A stretch of 64,000 bases of DNA. Source: Bacillus sp. FJAT-26390. GTDB taxonomy: Bacteria; Bacillota; Bacilli; Paenibacillales; Paenibacillaceae. The notes below the pieces were generated by a model. That model ran no database searches, was not told where the DNA came from, and saw only the letters and a list, made by a program, of their open reading frames with translations. The stretch spans positions 62,001 through 126,000 of the forward strand of contig NZ_MAQX01000022.1 of assembly GCF_001682865.1 (NCBI RefSeq). Reading direction: 5' to 3'. This document shows, in pieces, positions 52,387-60,619 of the stretch. The position numbers were made by a program, and so were the translations under genes. Numbering within the stretch: position 1 is the first letter of the stretch; every line of letters starts with the position of its first letter.

Positions 52387-52420
52387 ACCACAGAGTGTCA
52401 TAGGCCTCTGTGGTTTTTTA
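52387..52420 (+). terminator. Terminator after riboswitch C
   Basis: ACCACAGAG (52387-52395) pairs with CTCTGTGGT, followed by six T residues. It lies before riboswitch D and so could be the switch for riboswitch C. Confidence 0.85.
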
Positions 52421-52460
52421 CTGCCCAAAAACGGGGAAATTGCTAGAAAATGGTTACAAT

Positions 52461-52610
52461 TTACTGAATCCTGCACCAGCAGGAACGGGGGAACCAACGA
52501 AGCATAAGGCGTGTAAGCACGCTTGTTGCTTCATGGGGTGAATCGCTTGGCAGCAGCCAGGCGTAGGGCAACTCTCAGGCCCGAATCCGACAGCTAACCT
52601 CGTAAGTGTA
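52461..52610 (+). promoter_or_regulatory. c-di-AMP riboswitch D (ydaO/yuaA type)
   Basis: AACGGGGGAACC, CATGGGGTGAATCGC, CGTAGGGCAACTCTCAGG, CCCGAATCCGACAGCTAACC and TCGTAAGTG. P1 reads TACT/AGTG here rather than CGCT/AGCG, a compensated change that supports a real RNA helix. No promoter is evident between C and D, so they are in tandem on one transcript leading to the kdp genes. Confidence 0.95.
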
Positions 52611-52637
52611 CTCGAGAGGGGCAACAGCCATCGCGCT

Positions 52638-52712
52638 TCCCGCGGCTTATTTTAGCTGCGGGGTATAAGAAGCCGCGGGATTGGTACCTCTTATCCCAAG
52701 GCTTCTTTTTTG
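52638..52712 (+). terminator. Terminator/antiterminator of riboswitch D
   Basis: TCCCGCGGCTT (52638-52648) is exactly complementary to AAGCCGCGGGA (52670-52680). The second arm also belongs to a terminator: AGAAGCC and GGGAT pair with ATCCC and GGCTTCT, followed by TTTTT to 52712. The two folds exclude each other, an explicit transcription switch 30 bases before the first gene. Confidence 0.85.
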
Positions 52713-52741
52713 TTGCCATTTTTGCCAAATGGAGGATACGG

Positions 52742-53143
52742 GTGTTGGTAGAAGAGCATATTATCGTTGCGGGGTTCAACGAATCTGGCAAATCATTTAT
52801 ACGGACGTTAATGTTTCATCAAATGAAATTTATCGTGTTGACAAATAGCAAGCAGGAGGAGAAGCTGCTTCGCAAGCAGGGGATCATGAACGTTCATTAC
52901 ATCAATACGAATGATCGCCAAAGCTGGCAGCCGCCGCATTATCCGATTCGTGAAGTGTTCATATTCGAGAGCAGCTTCGCGCTTAGCTGCCGCTTCGTCC
53001 ATTGCTGCCGGATATGGACGGCCAAGCCGATCTACGTGATCACGCAGCAGTGGAATCCGCGGGCGATTTATAAAGGGCTGGGCGCAGACCATATCGTATA
53101 TTCTCAAAACGGCGAAGTCGGTTTTCTATTAAGCCACAAATAA
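52742..53143 (+). CDS. RCK-N/TrkA-N-like NAD-binding protein, 133 residues
   Basis: First gene after the c-di-AMP riboswitches, starting at GTG 52742 with GGAGG six bases upstream. EEHIIVAGFNESGKSFIRTLMFHQMKFIVLTNSKQEEKLL has the shape of a TrkA-N Rossmann unit, but the GxGxxG loop reads AGFNESGKS, lacking the canonical glycines. AIYKGLGADHIVYSQNGE matches the end of an RCK-N domain (ALGADxVIxP). The RCK-C domain, which binds c-di-AMP in KtrA/KtrC, is absent, so c-di-AMP would act only through the riboswitch. It may gate or stabilise a potassium transporter; the adjacent gene is part of kdp. Confidence 0.7.
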   Translation: MLVEEHIIVAGFNESGKSFIRTLMFHQMKFIVLTNSKQEEKLLRKQGIMNVHYINTNDRQSWQPPHYPIREVFIFESSFALSCRFVHCCRIWTAKPIYVITQQWNPRAIYKGLGADHIVYSQNGEVGFLLSHK

Positions 53144-53160
53144 TACAGGAGGAAAACAAT

Positions 53161-53271
53161 ATGCTAGATGTTTATATGATCGTCGCTTTGCTGGCTTGCT
53201 TCGGTTTATTTTACGGGTTTTTAGCTTGGTGCGGCAGCGTTGTCGACCAAACGGGGGGCGAAAGCCAATGA
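53161..53271 (+). CDS. Small membrane protein of the kdp operon, 36 residues
   Basis: A 36-residue protein, MLDVYMIVALLACFGLFYGF then LAWCGSVVDQTGGESQ, with one transmembrane helix and a short polar tail. AGGAGG lies eight bases upstream of the ATG. Its TGA overlaps the ATG of kdpF (ATGA), a sign of translational coupling. I do not know a named family for it. Because it is the first membrane gene of the unit, it may be an accessory subunit or a second KdpF-like stabiliser of KdpFABC. Too short for ordinary gene calling and easily missed. Confidence 0.75.
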   Translation: MLDVYMIVALLACFGLFYGFLAWCGSVVDQTGGESQ

Positions 53272-53345
53272 TCATCGTAATGGCAATGGCCTTGTTTGTT
53301 TTCGTTTATCTCGTATATGCCTTAATTCATCCGGAAAAGTTTTAG
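53268..53345 (+). CDS. kdpF: Potassium-transporting ATPase, F subunit
   Basis: Twenty-five residues, MIIVMAMALFVFVYLVYALIHPEKF, the standard KdpF pattern of a single helix ending in YALIHPEKF. KdpF stabilises the KdpABC complex in the membrane. Its ATG overlaps the stop of the preceding small gene; no separate ribosome site is evident, so translation is probably coupled. KdpA follows 19 bases later. Confidence 0.95.
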   Translation: MIIVMAMALFVFVYLVYALIHPEKF

Positions 53346-53364
53346 TGGAGGAGGATTACCTACA

Positions 53365-55044
53365 ATGGATATTTTGCAATTGCTGATCGTCATAGCGATT
53401 CTGATATTGCTAGTAAAACCGTTAGGCACCTATGTCTATCACGTGTTCTCGAATGAGCAAAATCGGTTAGACAAGGTGTTCGGAGGCTCTGAGCGGCTGA
53501 TTTATAAAATTATTGGTTTAAAACGGCGCGAGGGCATGAGCTGGAAAATGTACGCCCTTAGCTTTATCGCAACCAATATTATATTGGTAGCTTTCAGTTA
53601 TTTGATTCTGCGTTTGCAAAACGCGCTTCCGTTTAATCCAAATGGGATGGGAAGCATGGAGCCGACGCTTACCTTTAATACGGTCATCAGCTTTATCACA
53701 AATACGAACCTGCAGCATTACAGCGGAGAGAGCTCCCTATCGTATTTCTCGCAAATGGCGGTCATCATGATGATGATGTTTACGTCAGCGGCAACGGGCT
53801 TCTCGGTGGCGATTGCCTTTGTCCGCGGCATTACGAGCAAAGGGAAAACGATCGGTAACTTCTTCGAGGATTTCGTCAAGGCACATACGCGGATCTTTCT
53901 TCCGGTATCCTTTGTTATTACGCTTGTGCTCGTGGCCCTTCATGTGCCGCAGACACTTGATCCAACCTTGACGGTCAAAACGTTAGAGGGCGCGATGCAG
54001 CAAATTGCAATCGGTCCTGTCGCTTCACTGGAATCGATCAAGCATTTGGGGACGAACGGCGGCGGATTTTTTGGCGTCAACTCGGCGCATCCCTTTGAAA
54101 ATCCAAATCCTTTGACAAACGTCATCCAAATTTTATCGATGTGGGCATTGCCGGCATCACTGCCGTATGCGTTCGGCTTATTCGCCAAAAACAAAAAGCA
54201 GGGCTGGGTCGTATTCGCTGCGATGATGTGCCTGTTCCTCGTGTTCTTGAGCGTAGCGTACACGTCAGAGAAAACAGGCAATCCAGCGATGAGCGCGCTT
54301 GGCATCGATGCTTCGCAAGGCAGTATGGAAGGCAAGGAAGTAAGGTTCGGCATCGCGCAGTCCGCATTGTTCACTACGGTGACGGCAGCAGCAACGACCG
54401 GTACCGTTAACAATATGCATGATACGCTTACGCCGCTCGGCGGCCTGGTTCCGCTTGGCGAAATGATGCTGAATGTCGTCTTTGGCGGCAAGGGCGTCGG
54501 CCTCATCAACATGCTTATGTATGCGATACTCGCCGTTTTCATATGCGGGCTGATGGTTGGACGAACGCCGGAATTTTTGGGTAGAAAAATAGAGCCGCGG
54601 GAAATGAAGCTCATTGCGGTCGCTATTCTTACACATCCTTTCATTATATTAGTGCCTACAGCAATCGCCTTTATGACGGATCTGGGCAAGGGAGCCATCA
54701 CGAATCCAGGCTTTCATGGCATAAGCCAAGTGCTGTATGAATTTACATCCTCGGCAGCGAACAATGGCTCCGGGTTTGAGGGATTAGGAGACAACACGTC
54801 CTTTTGGAATATGAGTACCGGGCTTGTTATGCTGTTCGGCCGTTATATTTCGATGATTGCGATGCTGGCCGTTGCGGGTTCGCTCGTACGTAAGCAGACT
54901 GTGCCGGAGACGATTGGCACGTTCCGCACCGATAATGGATTGTTTACCGGATTATTAATCGGCACTGTGCTTTTAATCGGTGCGCTAACCTTTTTGCCGG
55001 TCATCGTGCTTGGGCCGGTCGCAGAATTTTTAACACTCCGCTAA
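53365..55044 (+). CDS. kdpA: Potassium-transporting ATPase, A subunit
   Basis: A 559-residue membrane protein, the potassium-selective channel-like subunit of the KdpFABC high-affinity pump. Ten or more transmembrane helices; the four selectivity-filter segments include TNTNLQHYSGE, LGTNGGGFFGVNSAHPFENPNP, TTGTVNNMHDTLTPLGG and SSAANNGSGFEGLGDN. GGAGGAGG lies upstream of the ATG. It is between kdpF and kdpB and is part of one operon, downstream of c-di-AMP riboswitches. Kdp would be made when potassium is scarce and c-di-AMP low. Confidence 0.98.
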   Translation: MDILQLLIVIAILILLVKPLGTYVYHVFSNEQNRLDKVFGGSERLIYKIIGLKRREGMSWKMYALSFIATNIILVAFSYLILRLQNALPFNPNGMGSMEPTLTFNTVISFITNTNLQHYSGESSLSYFSQMAVIMMMMFTSAATGFSVAIAFVRGITSKGKTIGNFFEDFVKAHTRIFLPVSFVITLVLVALHVPQTLDPTLTVKTLEGAMQQIAIGPVASLESIKHLGTNGGGFFGVNSAHPFENPNPLTNVIQILSMWALPASLPYAFGLFAKNKKQGWVVFAAMMCLFLVFLSVAYTSEKTGNPAMSALGIDASQGSMEGKEVRFGIAQSALFTTVTAAATTGTVNNMHDTLTPLGGLVPLGEMMLNVVFGGKGVGLINMLMYAILAVFICGLMVGRTPEFLGRKIEPREMKLIAVAILTHPFIILVPTAIAFMTDLGKGAITNPGFHGISQVLYEFTSSAANNGSGFEGLGDNTSFWNMSTGLVMLFGRYISMIAMLAVAGSLVRKQTVPETIGTFRTDNGLFTGLLIGTVLLIGALTFLPVIVLGPVAEFLTLR

Positions 55045-55062
55045 CGGATGAGGTGAACGATA

Positions 55063-57096
55063 ATGAATAGCAATCAGAAGAAGAAGCTGCTGTCAGCGGA
55101 TGCCGTAAAACGCGCTGTGCTTGATAGCTTTGTCAAATTGAATCCAGCTGTCATGATGAAAAACCCGGTTATGTTTGTCGTCGAGGCAGGTACGGTTATC
55201 GTGCTGCTGATGGCGGTTTTCCCGGCTTACTTTGATTCGCAGGAGCGAATCGGCTTTAATCTAACCGTATTTTTCATTTTGCTGTTTACGCTGCTGTTCG
55301 CCAATTTTGCCGAGGCAATTGCAGAGGGCAGGGGTAAAGCGCAAGCAAATTCGCTCAAGAAGTCCAAGCAGGAAATGAGCGCGAACAAGCTGCTTGGCGA
55401 CTCTGTAACCGTCGTTTCATCGACGGAGCTGCGCAAGGGCGATATCGTCATCGTCTCCCAAGGCGAGATGATTCCCGGCGACGGCGAAGTCATTGAAGGC
55501 TTGGCTTCGGTCGATGAATCAGCTATTACGGGGGAATCAGCTCCTGTTATTAAAGAAGCGGGCGGCGATTTCAGCTCGGTGACGGGCGGAACAAGGGTCG
55601 TTAGCGACCGGATTAAGGTTCGGATGACGAGCGAGCCCGGCGAGTCATTCATCGACCGGATGATTGCGCTCGTTGAAGGCGCAAAACGTCAAAAGACACC
55701 AAACGAAATCGCGCTCAATACGCTGCTGACGAGCTTGACGATTATCTTTTTGATCGTCGTCGTAACGCTGCAGCCTATCGCTAAATATTTGGATATCCAA
55801 TTAGAAATACCTGTATTGATCGCGTTGCTTGTGTGCTTGATACCAACGACGATTGGCGGTCTGCTATCCGCAATCGGGATTGCGGGCATGGACCGGGTTA
55901 CACAGTTCAACGTGCTGGCGATGTCAGGCAAAGCCGTTGAAGCGGCAGGCGATATTAACACGATGATTTTGGATAAAACAGGTACGATTACATTCGGCAA
56001 CCGGATGGCAAGCGAGCTTGTTCCCGTCGCAGGCAGCAGCATACAGACGCTTTCGAAATGGGCCGCGATCAGCTCGCTCAAGGATGAAACGCCAGAAGGA
56101 AGATCCGTGCTCGAATGGATGAAAAAGCAAGGCTTGAGCTATGATGCATCGCTAGCCGAAGGCGGCGAGTTTATAGATTTTAAGGCAGAAACAAGGATGA
56201 GCGGCATCGATTTGACGGATGGACGCCATGTTCGCAAAGGGTCTGTCGATGCCGTTCGCAAATGGGTATCGTCACAAGGAGGAACCATTCCCTCCGATCT
56301 GGAGCAAATTTCGAATACGATCGCCACTTTAGGCGGAACGCCGCTCGCTGTGGCGGTGGACAATGAAATATTTGGCGTTATTTATTTGAAGGACACCGTG
56401 AAGCCGGGGATGAAGGAACGGTTCGAGCAGCTTCGCGAGATGGGCATCAAAACGATTATGTGTACGGGCGACAATCCGCTGACGGCTGCTACAATCGCCC
56501 GTGAAGCGGGAGTCGATGATTTTATTGCCGAGAGCAAGCCCGAGGATAAAATTGCCGTCATTCGCCGCGAGCAAGCGGAAGGCAAGATGGTCGCTATGAC
56601 AGGTGACGGCACGAACGATGCGCCTGCGCTGGCGCAAGCGGACGTTGGCCTTGCCATGAACAGCGGGACGATTGCCGCGAAGGAAGCGGCCAATATGGTG
56701 GATCTGGATTCCGATCCTTCCAAAATTATCGAGGTTGTTGCCATCGGCAAGCAATTGCTTATGACAAGAGGCGCGCTCACAACCTTTAGTATTGCGAATG
56801 ACGTCGCCAAATATTTTGCGATTATCCCAGCGATGTTTATGCTTGCGATTCCGGAGATGGGCGTGCTCAATATTATGAATCTGGGCTCTCCGCTCTCTGC
56901 GATTTTGTCGGCGCTTATTTTTAACGCTATTATTATCCCCCTGCTTATCCCGCTTGCTATTAGAGGGGTAGCCTACAAGCCAATGAGCGGGGCAAGGCTG
57001 CTTAGCCGCAACGTATTCATTTATGGGCTAGGCGGCGTCATTGTTCCATTCATTGGAATTAAGCTAATTGATTATGCTGTACATTTGTGGATTTAA
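55063..57096 (+). CDS. kdpB: Potassium-transporting ATPase, B subunit
   Basis: A 677-residue P-type ATPase (P1A class), the energising subunit. The phosphorylation site is Asp304 in [19 protein letters not shown] carries the actuator TGES (residues 156-159), whose Ser is an inhibitory phosphorylation site in E. coli. [24 protein letters not shown] is the hinge motif, with membrane helices around. GAGGTGA lies upstream of the ATG. It is between kdpA and kdpC in the operon. Confidence 0.98.
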   Translation: MNSNQKKKLLSADAVKRAVLDSFVKLNPAVMMKNPVMFVVEAGTVIVLLMAVFPAYFDSQERIGFNLTVFFILLFTLLFANFAEAIAEGRGKAQANSLKKSKQEMSANKLLGDSVTVVSSTELRKGDIVIVSQGEMIPGDGEVIEGLASVDESAITGESAPVIKEAGGDFSSVTGGTRVVSDRIKVRMTSEPGESFIDRMIALVEGAKRQKTPNEIALNTLLTSLTIIFLIVVVTLQPIAKYLDIQLEIPVLIALLVCLIPTTIGGLLSAIGIAGMDRVTQFNVLAMSGKAVEAAGDINTMILDKTGTITFGNRMASELVPVAGSSIQTLSKWAAISSLKDETPEGRSVLEWMKKQGLSYDASLAEGGEFIDFKAETRMSGIDLTDGRHVRKGSVDAVRKWVSSQGGTIPSDLEQISNTIATLGGTPLAVAVDNEIFGVIYLKDTVKPGMKERFEQLREMGIKTIMCTGDNPLTAATIAREAGVDDFIAESKPEDKIAVIRREQAEGKMVAMTGDGTNDAPALAQADVGLAMNSGTIAAKEAANMVDLDSDPSKIIEVVAIGKQLLMTRGALTTFSIANDVAKYFAIIPAMFMLAIPEMGVLNIMNLGSPLSAILSALIFNAIIIPLLIPLAIRGVAYKPMSGARLLSRNVFIYGLGGVIVPFIGIKLIDYAVHLWI

Positions 57097-57125
57097 TACG
57101 AAATAATGAAAGAAGGATTGAGAAT

Positions 57126-57734
57126 ATGAACGATCAAATAAAAAGCAGCTCGCGCTTTCCGTTATCGACCCTGTTGGTTCCTTTGCGAATAAGCGTATTG
57201 TTTATGATCCTTTGCGGTATTATTTATCCGTTAGTCAGCACGGGAGCAGCCCAGCTGCTGTTCCCGAAGCAAGCAAACGGCAGTCTTATTGAAGACAGCT
57301 CCGGGCAAGTGGTAGGCTCTGAGCTTATCGGTCAAAATTTCACTGATCCGAAGTGGTTCCAAGGACGGGTATCGAGCATTGAAAATAATGCAGCGAGCTC
57401 CGGCTCGAACAACTTTGGCCCATCGAATCCGGCTTTGTTGGAGAGAACGCAAGCCTCAATCGAGGCTTGGAAGGCGGAAAATCCCGATGTGCCTATCAGT
57501 CAGCTGCCGATTGCGCTGATTACAAATTCGGGCTCGGGACTTGATCCGCACATCACGCCGCAATCGGCAGATGTACAGATCGCCAGAATTAGCAAGCTCA
57601 CGGGCGTGTCTGTATCCGAGCTTGAACAGTTGATCAAAGCGAACACGGAAGGTCGCGATTTAGGCGTGTTTGGCGATGAAAGGGTAAATGTGCTGAAGCT
57701 GAATTTAGCATTGTCTGCATTGCTGGGGGGATAG
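57126..57734 (+). CDS. kdpC: Potassium-transporting ATPase, C subunit
   Basis: A 202-residue KdpC, starting at MNDQIKSSSRF (AAGGATTGAG upstream); a longer frame begins inside kdpB and lacks a site. One N-terminal transmembrane helix (LRISVLFMILCGIIYPLVSTGAAQLLF) followed by the soluble domain with FTDPKWFQGRVSS and NSGSGLDPHITPQSADVQIARIS, the family signature. KdpC stabilises nucleotide binding and complex assembly. The next gene starts five bases after its stop. Confidence 0.98.
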   Translation: MNDQIKSSSRFPLSTLLVPLRISVLFMILCGIIYPLVSTGAAQLLFPKQANGSLIEDSSGQVVGSELIGQNFTDPKWFQGRVSSIENNAASSGSNNFGPSNPALLERTQASIEAWKAENPDVPISQLPIALITNSGSGLDPHITPQSADVQIARISKLTGVSVSELEQLIKANTEGRDLGVFGDERVNVLKLNLALSALLGG

Positions 57735-57738
57735 CCTT

Positions 57739-60048
57739 ATGGCTCCGCTAAAGAGGAAGACGCCCGAGGAGCTTCTGCTCTCCATAGCGAAGCTGCATCA
57801 GGGACGATTGAAAATATTAATTGGCGCCGTGAGCGGCTCCGGCAAAACATACCATATGCTCCGTGAAGGATGCCAGCTGAAGCAAGACGGGATCGACGTG
57901 GTTCTTTGCGCGGCAACGCCGCTTCTGCATGCGGAAACGCTGGAGCAGGCCGGTTCGTTCGAGCGGGTGCCAAGCATCATTTGGCATAAGAATGGTGCCG
58001 AGCAGGAGGATCTGAATCTGGATGCGCTGCTTGCGCGAAATGCCGAGGTGGTGCTTGTTGACGGACTTGCTCACCGGAATCGAGAGGGTGCGCCGTTTAA
58101 GACGAGGCTGGAGGACGTGCTGCATCTGCTCAGCAAGGGCATAAGCGTCATTACGACGATCAACGTTTACGAGCTGGAGGGCGTGGACGAGATTGCTCTA
58201 AAATGGACCGGGATTCGCACGCCGTGCACCGTGCCTGCCCATACGCTTGAGCTTGCCGACGAGGTGAGGCTGATCGACGTCTCGCCCGAAACGATGCTCA
58301 AACGGTTTGAGGAGGGAGAACCGGGCTTGCACCCCGATCCGGCGATTGCGCTGCGCGGAAATCTGGCCGTGCTCCGCGAGCTGGCGCTGCGCCTTGTCGC
58401 CGAGGGCGTTAACGAATCGCTTGAGAAGCATCGCGAGGAGATGGGACTTACCGGTCCCTCAGGCGCGTCGGAGCGTATTCTGGTAACGGCGCAGTATCAT
58501 TGGAATGGCTCTTTATACGTCCGAAGAGGACAGCAAATTGCGAGAAGGCTGAATGGGGATATCATAGTCGTCTCCTTTATCGATCCGGATAAAAAGTGGT
58601 CCAAGGAGGAGCAATCTTTTCGAGCTTCCATAAAAAAGCTGACGGCAAAGGTAGGCGGAATCTTCGAGGAGCAGCCGCTGCCAAGTCGGTGGAGCTTGCC
58701 AACCGCGCTTGTAAGGTATGCGGAGGCGCATCAGGTTACGCGAATCGTAATGGGGCACTCCAAGCAGAGCAGATGGCAGCAGCTTTGGCAAGGCTCGATT
58801 GTGGACAGCATGCTGCGCAAGCTTAACCGGATCGATTTGTTTCTAATGGCTGACCGCGCAGAGCATGAAGGCGAGCGGATTTTGCCGGTTAAGCAAAGGA
58901 GCGATTCGCGAAAAGCGTTGTTCCACAGGTTTAGCCAGCAGGAGCGCGAGGAGCAGATGGAGTCGATGCGCAGGGGGGATTTTACCCTCTACATCGGGGC
59001 AGCGCCGGGCGTTGGAAAAACCTACAGAATGCTGGCTGAAGCGAACATATTGTTTCGTAAGGGAATAGATGTCGTCATCGGTGTCGTGGAGACGCATGGA
59101 CGCGAGGAAACGGCCGTTCAAATTGGCGAGCTGCCCGTTATCGAGCGGCAAACGATTAACTACCGGGAGACAACGCTTGTCGAAATGGACGTAGACGCGA
59201 TTATTCGCAGAAACCCGGATGTTGTTTTGGTTGACGAGCTGGCTCATACGAATGTGCCGGGCAGTTTGCGAAAGAAGCGGTATGAGGATGTCATTCATTT
59301 GCTTGAGAAGGGCATATCCGTCGTGTCGACGATGAATGTGCAGCATATTGAAAGCTTGAACGATGCGATTGAGCAGGTAACCGGCGTCAGGGTTAGAGAG
59401 ACGGTGCCGGATGCGATCATAAGGCTGGCTGACCAGGTGGAGTTAATTGACGTCACTCCGCAAATGCTGCAGCAGCGAATGCGCGAGGGCAAAATTTATG
59501 CGAAGGATAAAGTCGAGCAAGCGCTTGGCGCGTTTTTTACGACCGGCAACTTAATCGCGCTGCGTGAGCTTGCGCTTCGCGAGCTTGCTGATGATGTCGA
59601 CGAGCGGCTTGAGGCTTGGGACCGCAATCAAACGCTGCGCGGCACCTTGCGCAGAAGAGAGGTTATATTCGTTGGCGTCGATATCCATGCTGATGCCGAG
59701 CGGCTTATACGCCGCGGCTTCCGTATCGCTTACCGCTTGAAGGCGCAGTGGCATGTGCATTATGTGGAGGATGGCGGCCCTTGGACAAGTGAAGCCATTC
59801 ATAAACGGGATGCCTTAATGAAGCTGACAGAGCGGCTGGGCGGCGTATTCGAAATGTCCAAGGCGGAGAGCAGGAAACACATTGCAGGCACGCTGCTCAC
59901 GGCTGCTAGCCGCGCGAAGGCTACACAGCTAATCGTCGGGCAATCGGGACGCAGGACATGGTATTCGATCCTCCGTGGCAATATCGTTCGCGAGCTGCTG
60001 CAGGCAGGGCGGCATATGGATGTGCTTATCGTGGCGAATCGCATGTAG
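57739..60048 (+). CDS. Kinase-less, internally duplicated KdpD sensor domain protein
   Basis: A 769-residue protein built from two KdpD-N plus UspA units and no histidine kinase. Unit 1: Walker A GAVSGSGKT (29-37), Walker B VVLVDGLAHRN (104-114), UspA about 245-370. Unit 2: Walker A GAAPGVGKT (420-428), Walker B VVLVDELAHTN (495-505), UspA about 640-769. Unit 1 has lost the Walker B Glu (now Gly), so it may not hydrolyse ATP. There are no transmembrane helices or kinase motifs (no HxxxxF, N or G box). The kdpZFABCN operon of Alicyclobacillus shows similar splitting (KdpN), but without this duplication. No KdpE gene is in the window. Likely a cytosolic sensor for potassium or nucleotides. Confidence 0.85.
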   Translation: MAPLKRKTPEELLLSIAKLHQGRLKILIGAVSGSGKTYHMLREGCQLKQDGIDVVLCAATPLLHAETLEQAGSFERVPSIIWHKNGAEQEDLNLDALLARNAEVVLVDGLAHRNREGAPFKTRLEDVLHLLSKGISVITTINVYELEGVDEIALKWTGIRTPCTVPAHTLELADEVRLIDVSPETMLKRFEEGEPGLHPDPAIALRGNLAVLRELALRLVAEGVNESLEKHREEMGLTGPSGASERILVTAQYHWNGSLYVRRGQQIARRLNGDIIVVSFIDPDKKWSKEEQSFRASIKKLTAKVGGIFEEQPLPSRWSLPTALVRYAEAHQVTRIVMGHSKQSRWQQLWQGSIVDSMLRKLNRIDLFLMADRAEHEGERILPVKQRSDSRKALFHRFSQQEREEQMESMRRGDFTLYIGAAPGVGKTYRMLAEANILFRKGIDVVIGVVETHGREETAVQIGELPVIERQTINYRETTLVEMDVDAIIRRNPDVVLVDELAHTNVPGSLRKKRYEDVIHLLEKGISVVSTMNVQHIESLNDAIEQVTGVRVRETVPDAIIRLADQVELIDVTPQMLQQRMREGKIYAKDKVEQALGAFFTTGNLIALRELALRELADDVDERLEAWDRNQTLRGTLRRREVIFVGVDIHADAERLIRRGFRIAYRLKAQWHVHYVEDGGPWTSEAIHKRDALMKLTERLGGVFEMSKAESRKHIAGTLLTAASRAKATQLIVGQSGRRTWYSILRGNIVRELLQAGRHMDVLIVANRM

Positions 60049-60075
60049 GGCAACGGATATATAATGTAAAGATAA

Positions 60076-60131
60076 AACAAAGGGAATATCCCGTAAGCAG
60101 CAATTGCCGCTTACGGGATATTCCCTTTGTT
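60076..60131. terminator. Long bidirectional terminator
   Basis: A perfect 20-base-plus stem (AACAAAGGGAATATCCC pairs with GGGATATTCCCTTTGTT, inner GTAAGC/GCTTAC). It lies between the plus-strand kdp operon and the minus-strand HxlR gene. Confidence 0.9.
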
Positions 60132-60144
60132 CAATTCGAACCGA

Positions 60145-60468
60145 TCAGGCTTCTGTAATAGGTTCTATCCAGTCCTGTGACCACACTTGTATTTCACGGA
60201 TAATCGGCTCAAGCGCCCGGCCCTTCTCCGTTAACGAATATTCTATGCGAACAGGTATTTCGGGATAGACATGCCTGTTGACAATTCCTTCATTCTCTAA
60301 ATCCTTGAATCTCTCCGAAAGCAGCCTGCCGCTGATCGGCAGCGCGGACTGAACGGCGCAGAAACGCTGCGGGCCAGACAAAAGCTGAAATACGATAAGG
60401 CCGGTCCAACGTTTGCTAATGATGTCCATTCCCTTTTGAAAACGGGGACAAAGGTTAGATTGTTCCAT
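60145..60468 (-). CDS. HxlR family regulator with N-terminal Cys, YodB-like
   Basis: A 107-residue DUF24/HxlR winged-helix regulator. The start at MEQSNLCPRF is favoured because AGAGGTGA lies upstream. The single Cys near residue 7 (SNLCPRFQKG) is at the position of the redox-sensing Cys of YodB/CatR. The HTH core is VFQLLSGPQRFCAVQSALPISGRLLSERFKDLENEGIVNRHVYPEIPVRIEYSLTEKG. It is divergent from the extradiol dioxygenase at 60620, which it probably represses until quinones or electrophiles modify the Cys. Confidence 0.9.
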   Translation of the reverse strand: MEQSNLCPRFQKGMDIISKRWTGLIVFQLLSGPQRFCAVQSALPISGRLLSERFKDLENEGIVNRHVYPEIPVRIEYSLTEKGRALEPIIREIQVWSQDWIEPITEA

Positions 60469-60548
60469 GCGCATCACCTCTTTTTACTTGCATTAAGTAT
60501 AACCTCAATATCTTATTTATACAAGCACACCTGAATATTGTTAATTAC

Positions 60549-60580
60549 TTGACTATCCTTAGTTATAAAACTATAATTAG
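60549..60580 (+). promoter_or_regulatory. Promoter of the dioxygenase operon with HxlR-type operator
   Basis: TTGACT (60549-60554), 17 bases, TATAAT (60572-60577). A near-palindrome, CTTAGTTATA and TATAATTAG, spans 60559-60580 and overlaps the -10, the expected place for a repressor. Confidence 0.65.
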
Positions 60581-60619
60581 TTACAAATAGTAAGTGATAT
60601 GAAGGAGGCACAACCCTAC

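Noticed and set aside
53940..54701. A 253-codon open frame antisense to kdpA
   Set aside because: It lies wholly inside kdpA, has no ribosome site, and its residues follow the antisense of the GC pattern of kdpA.
57739..60048. c-di-AMP binding by the UspA domains of the KdpD-like protein
   Set aside because: The SxS plus FTAxY-type motif reported for S. aureus KdpD is not visible in either UspA unit, so I do not claim binding.
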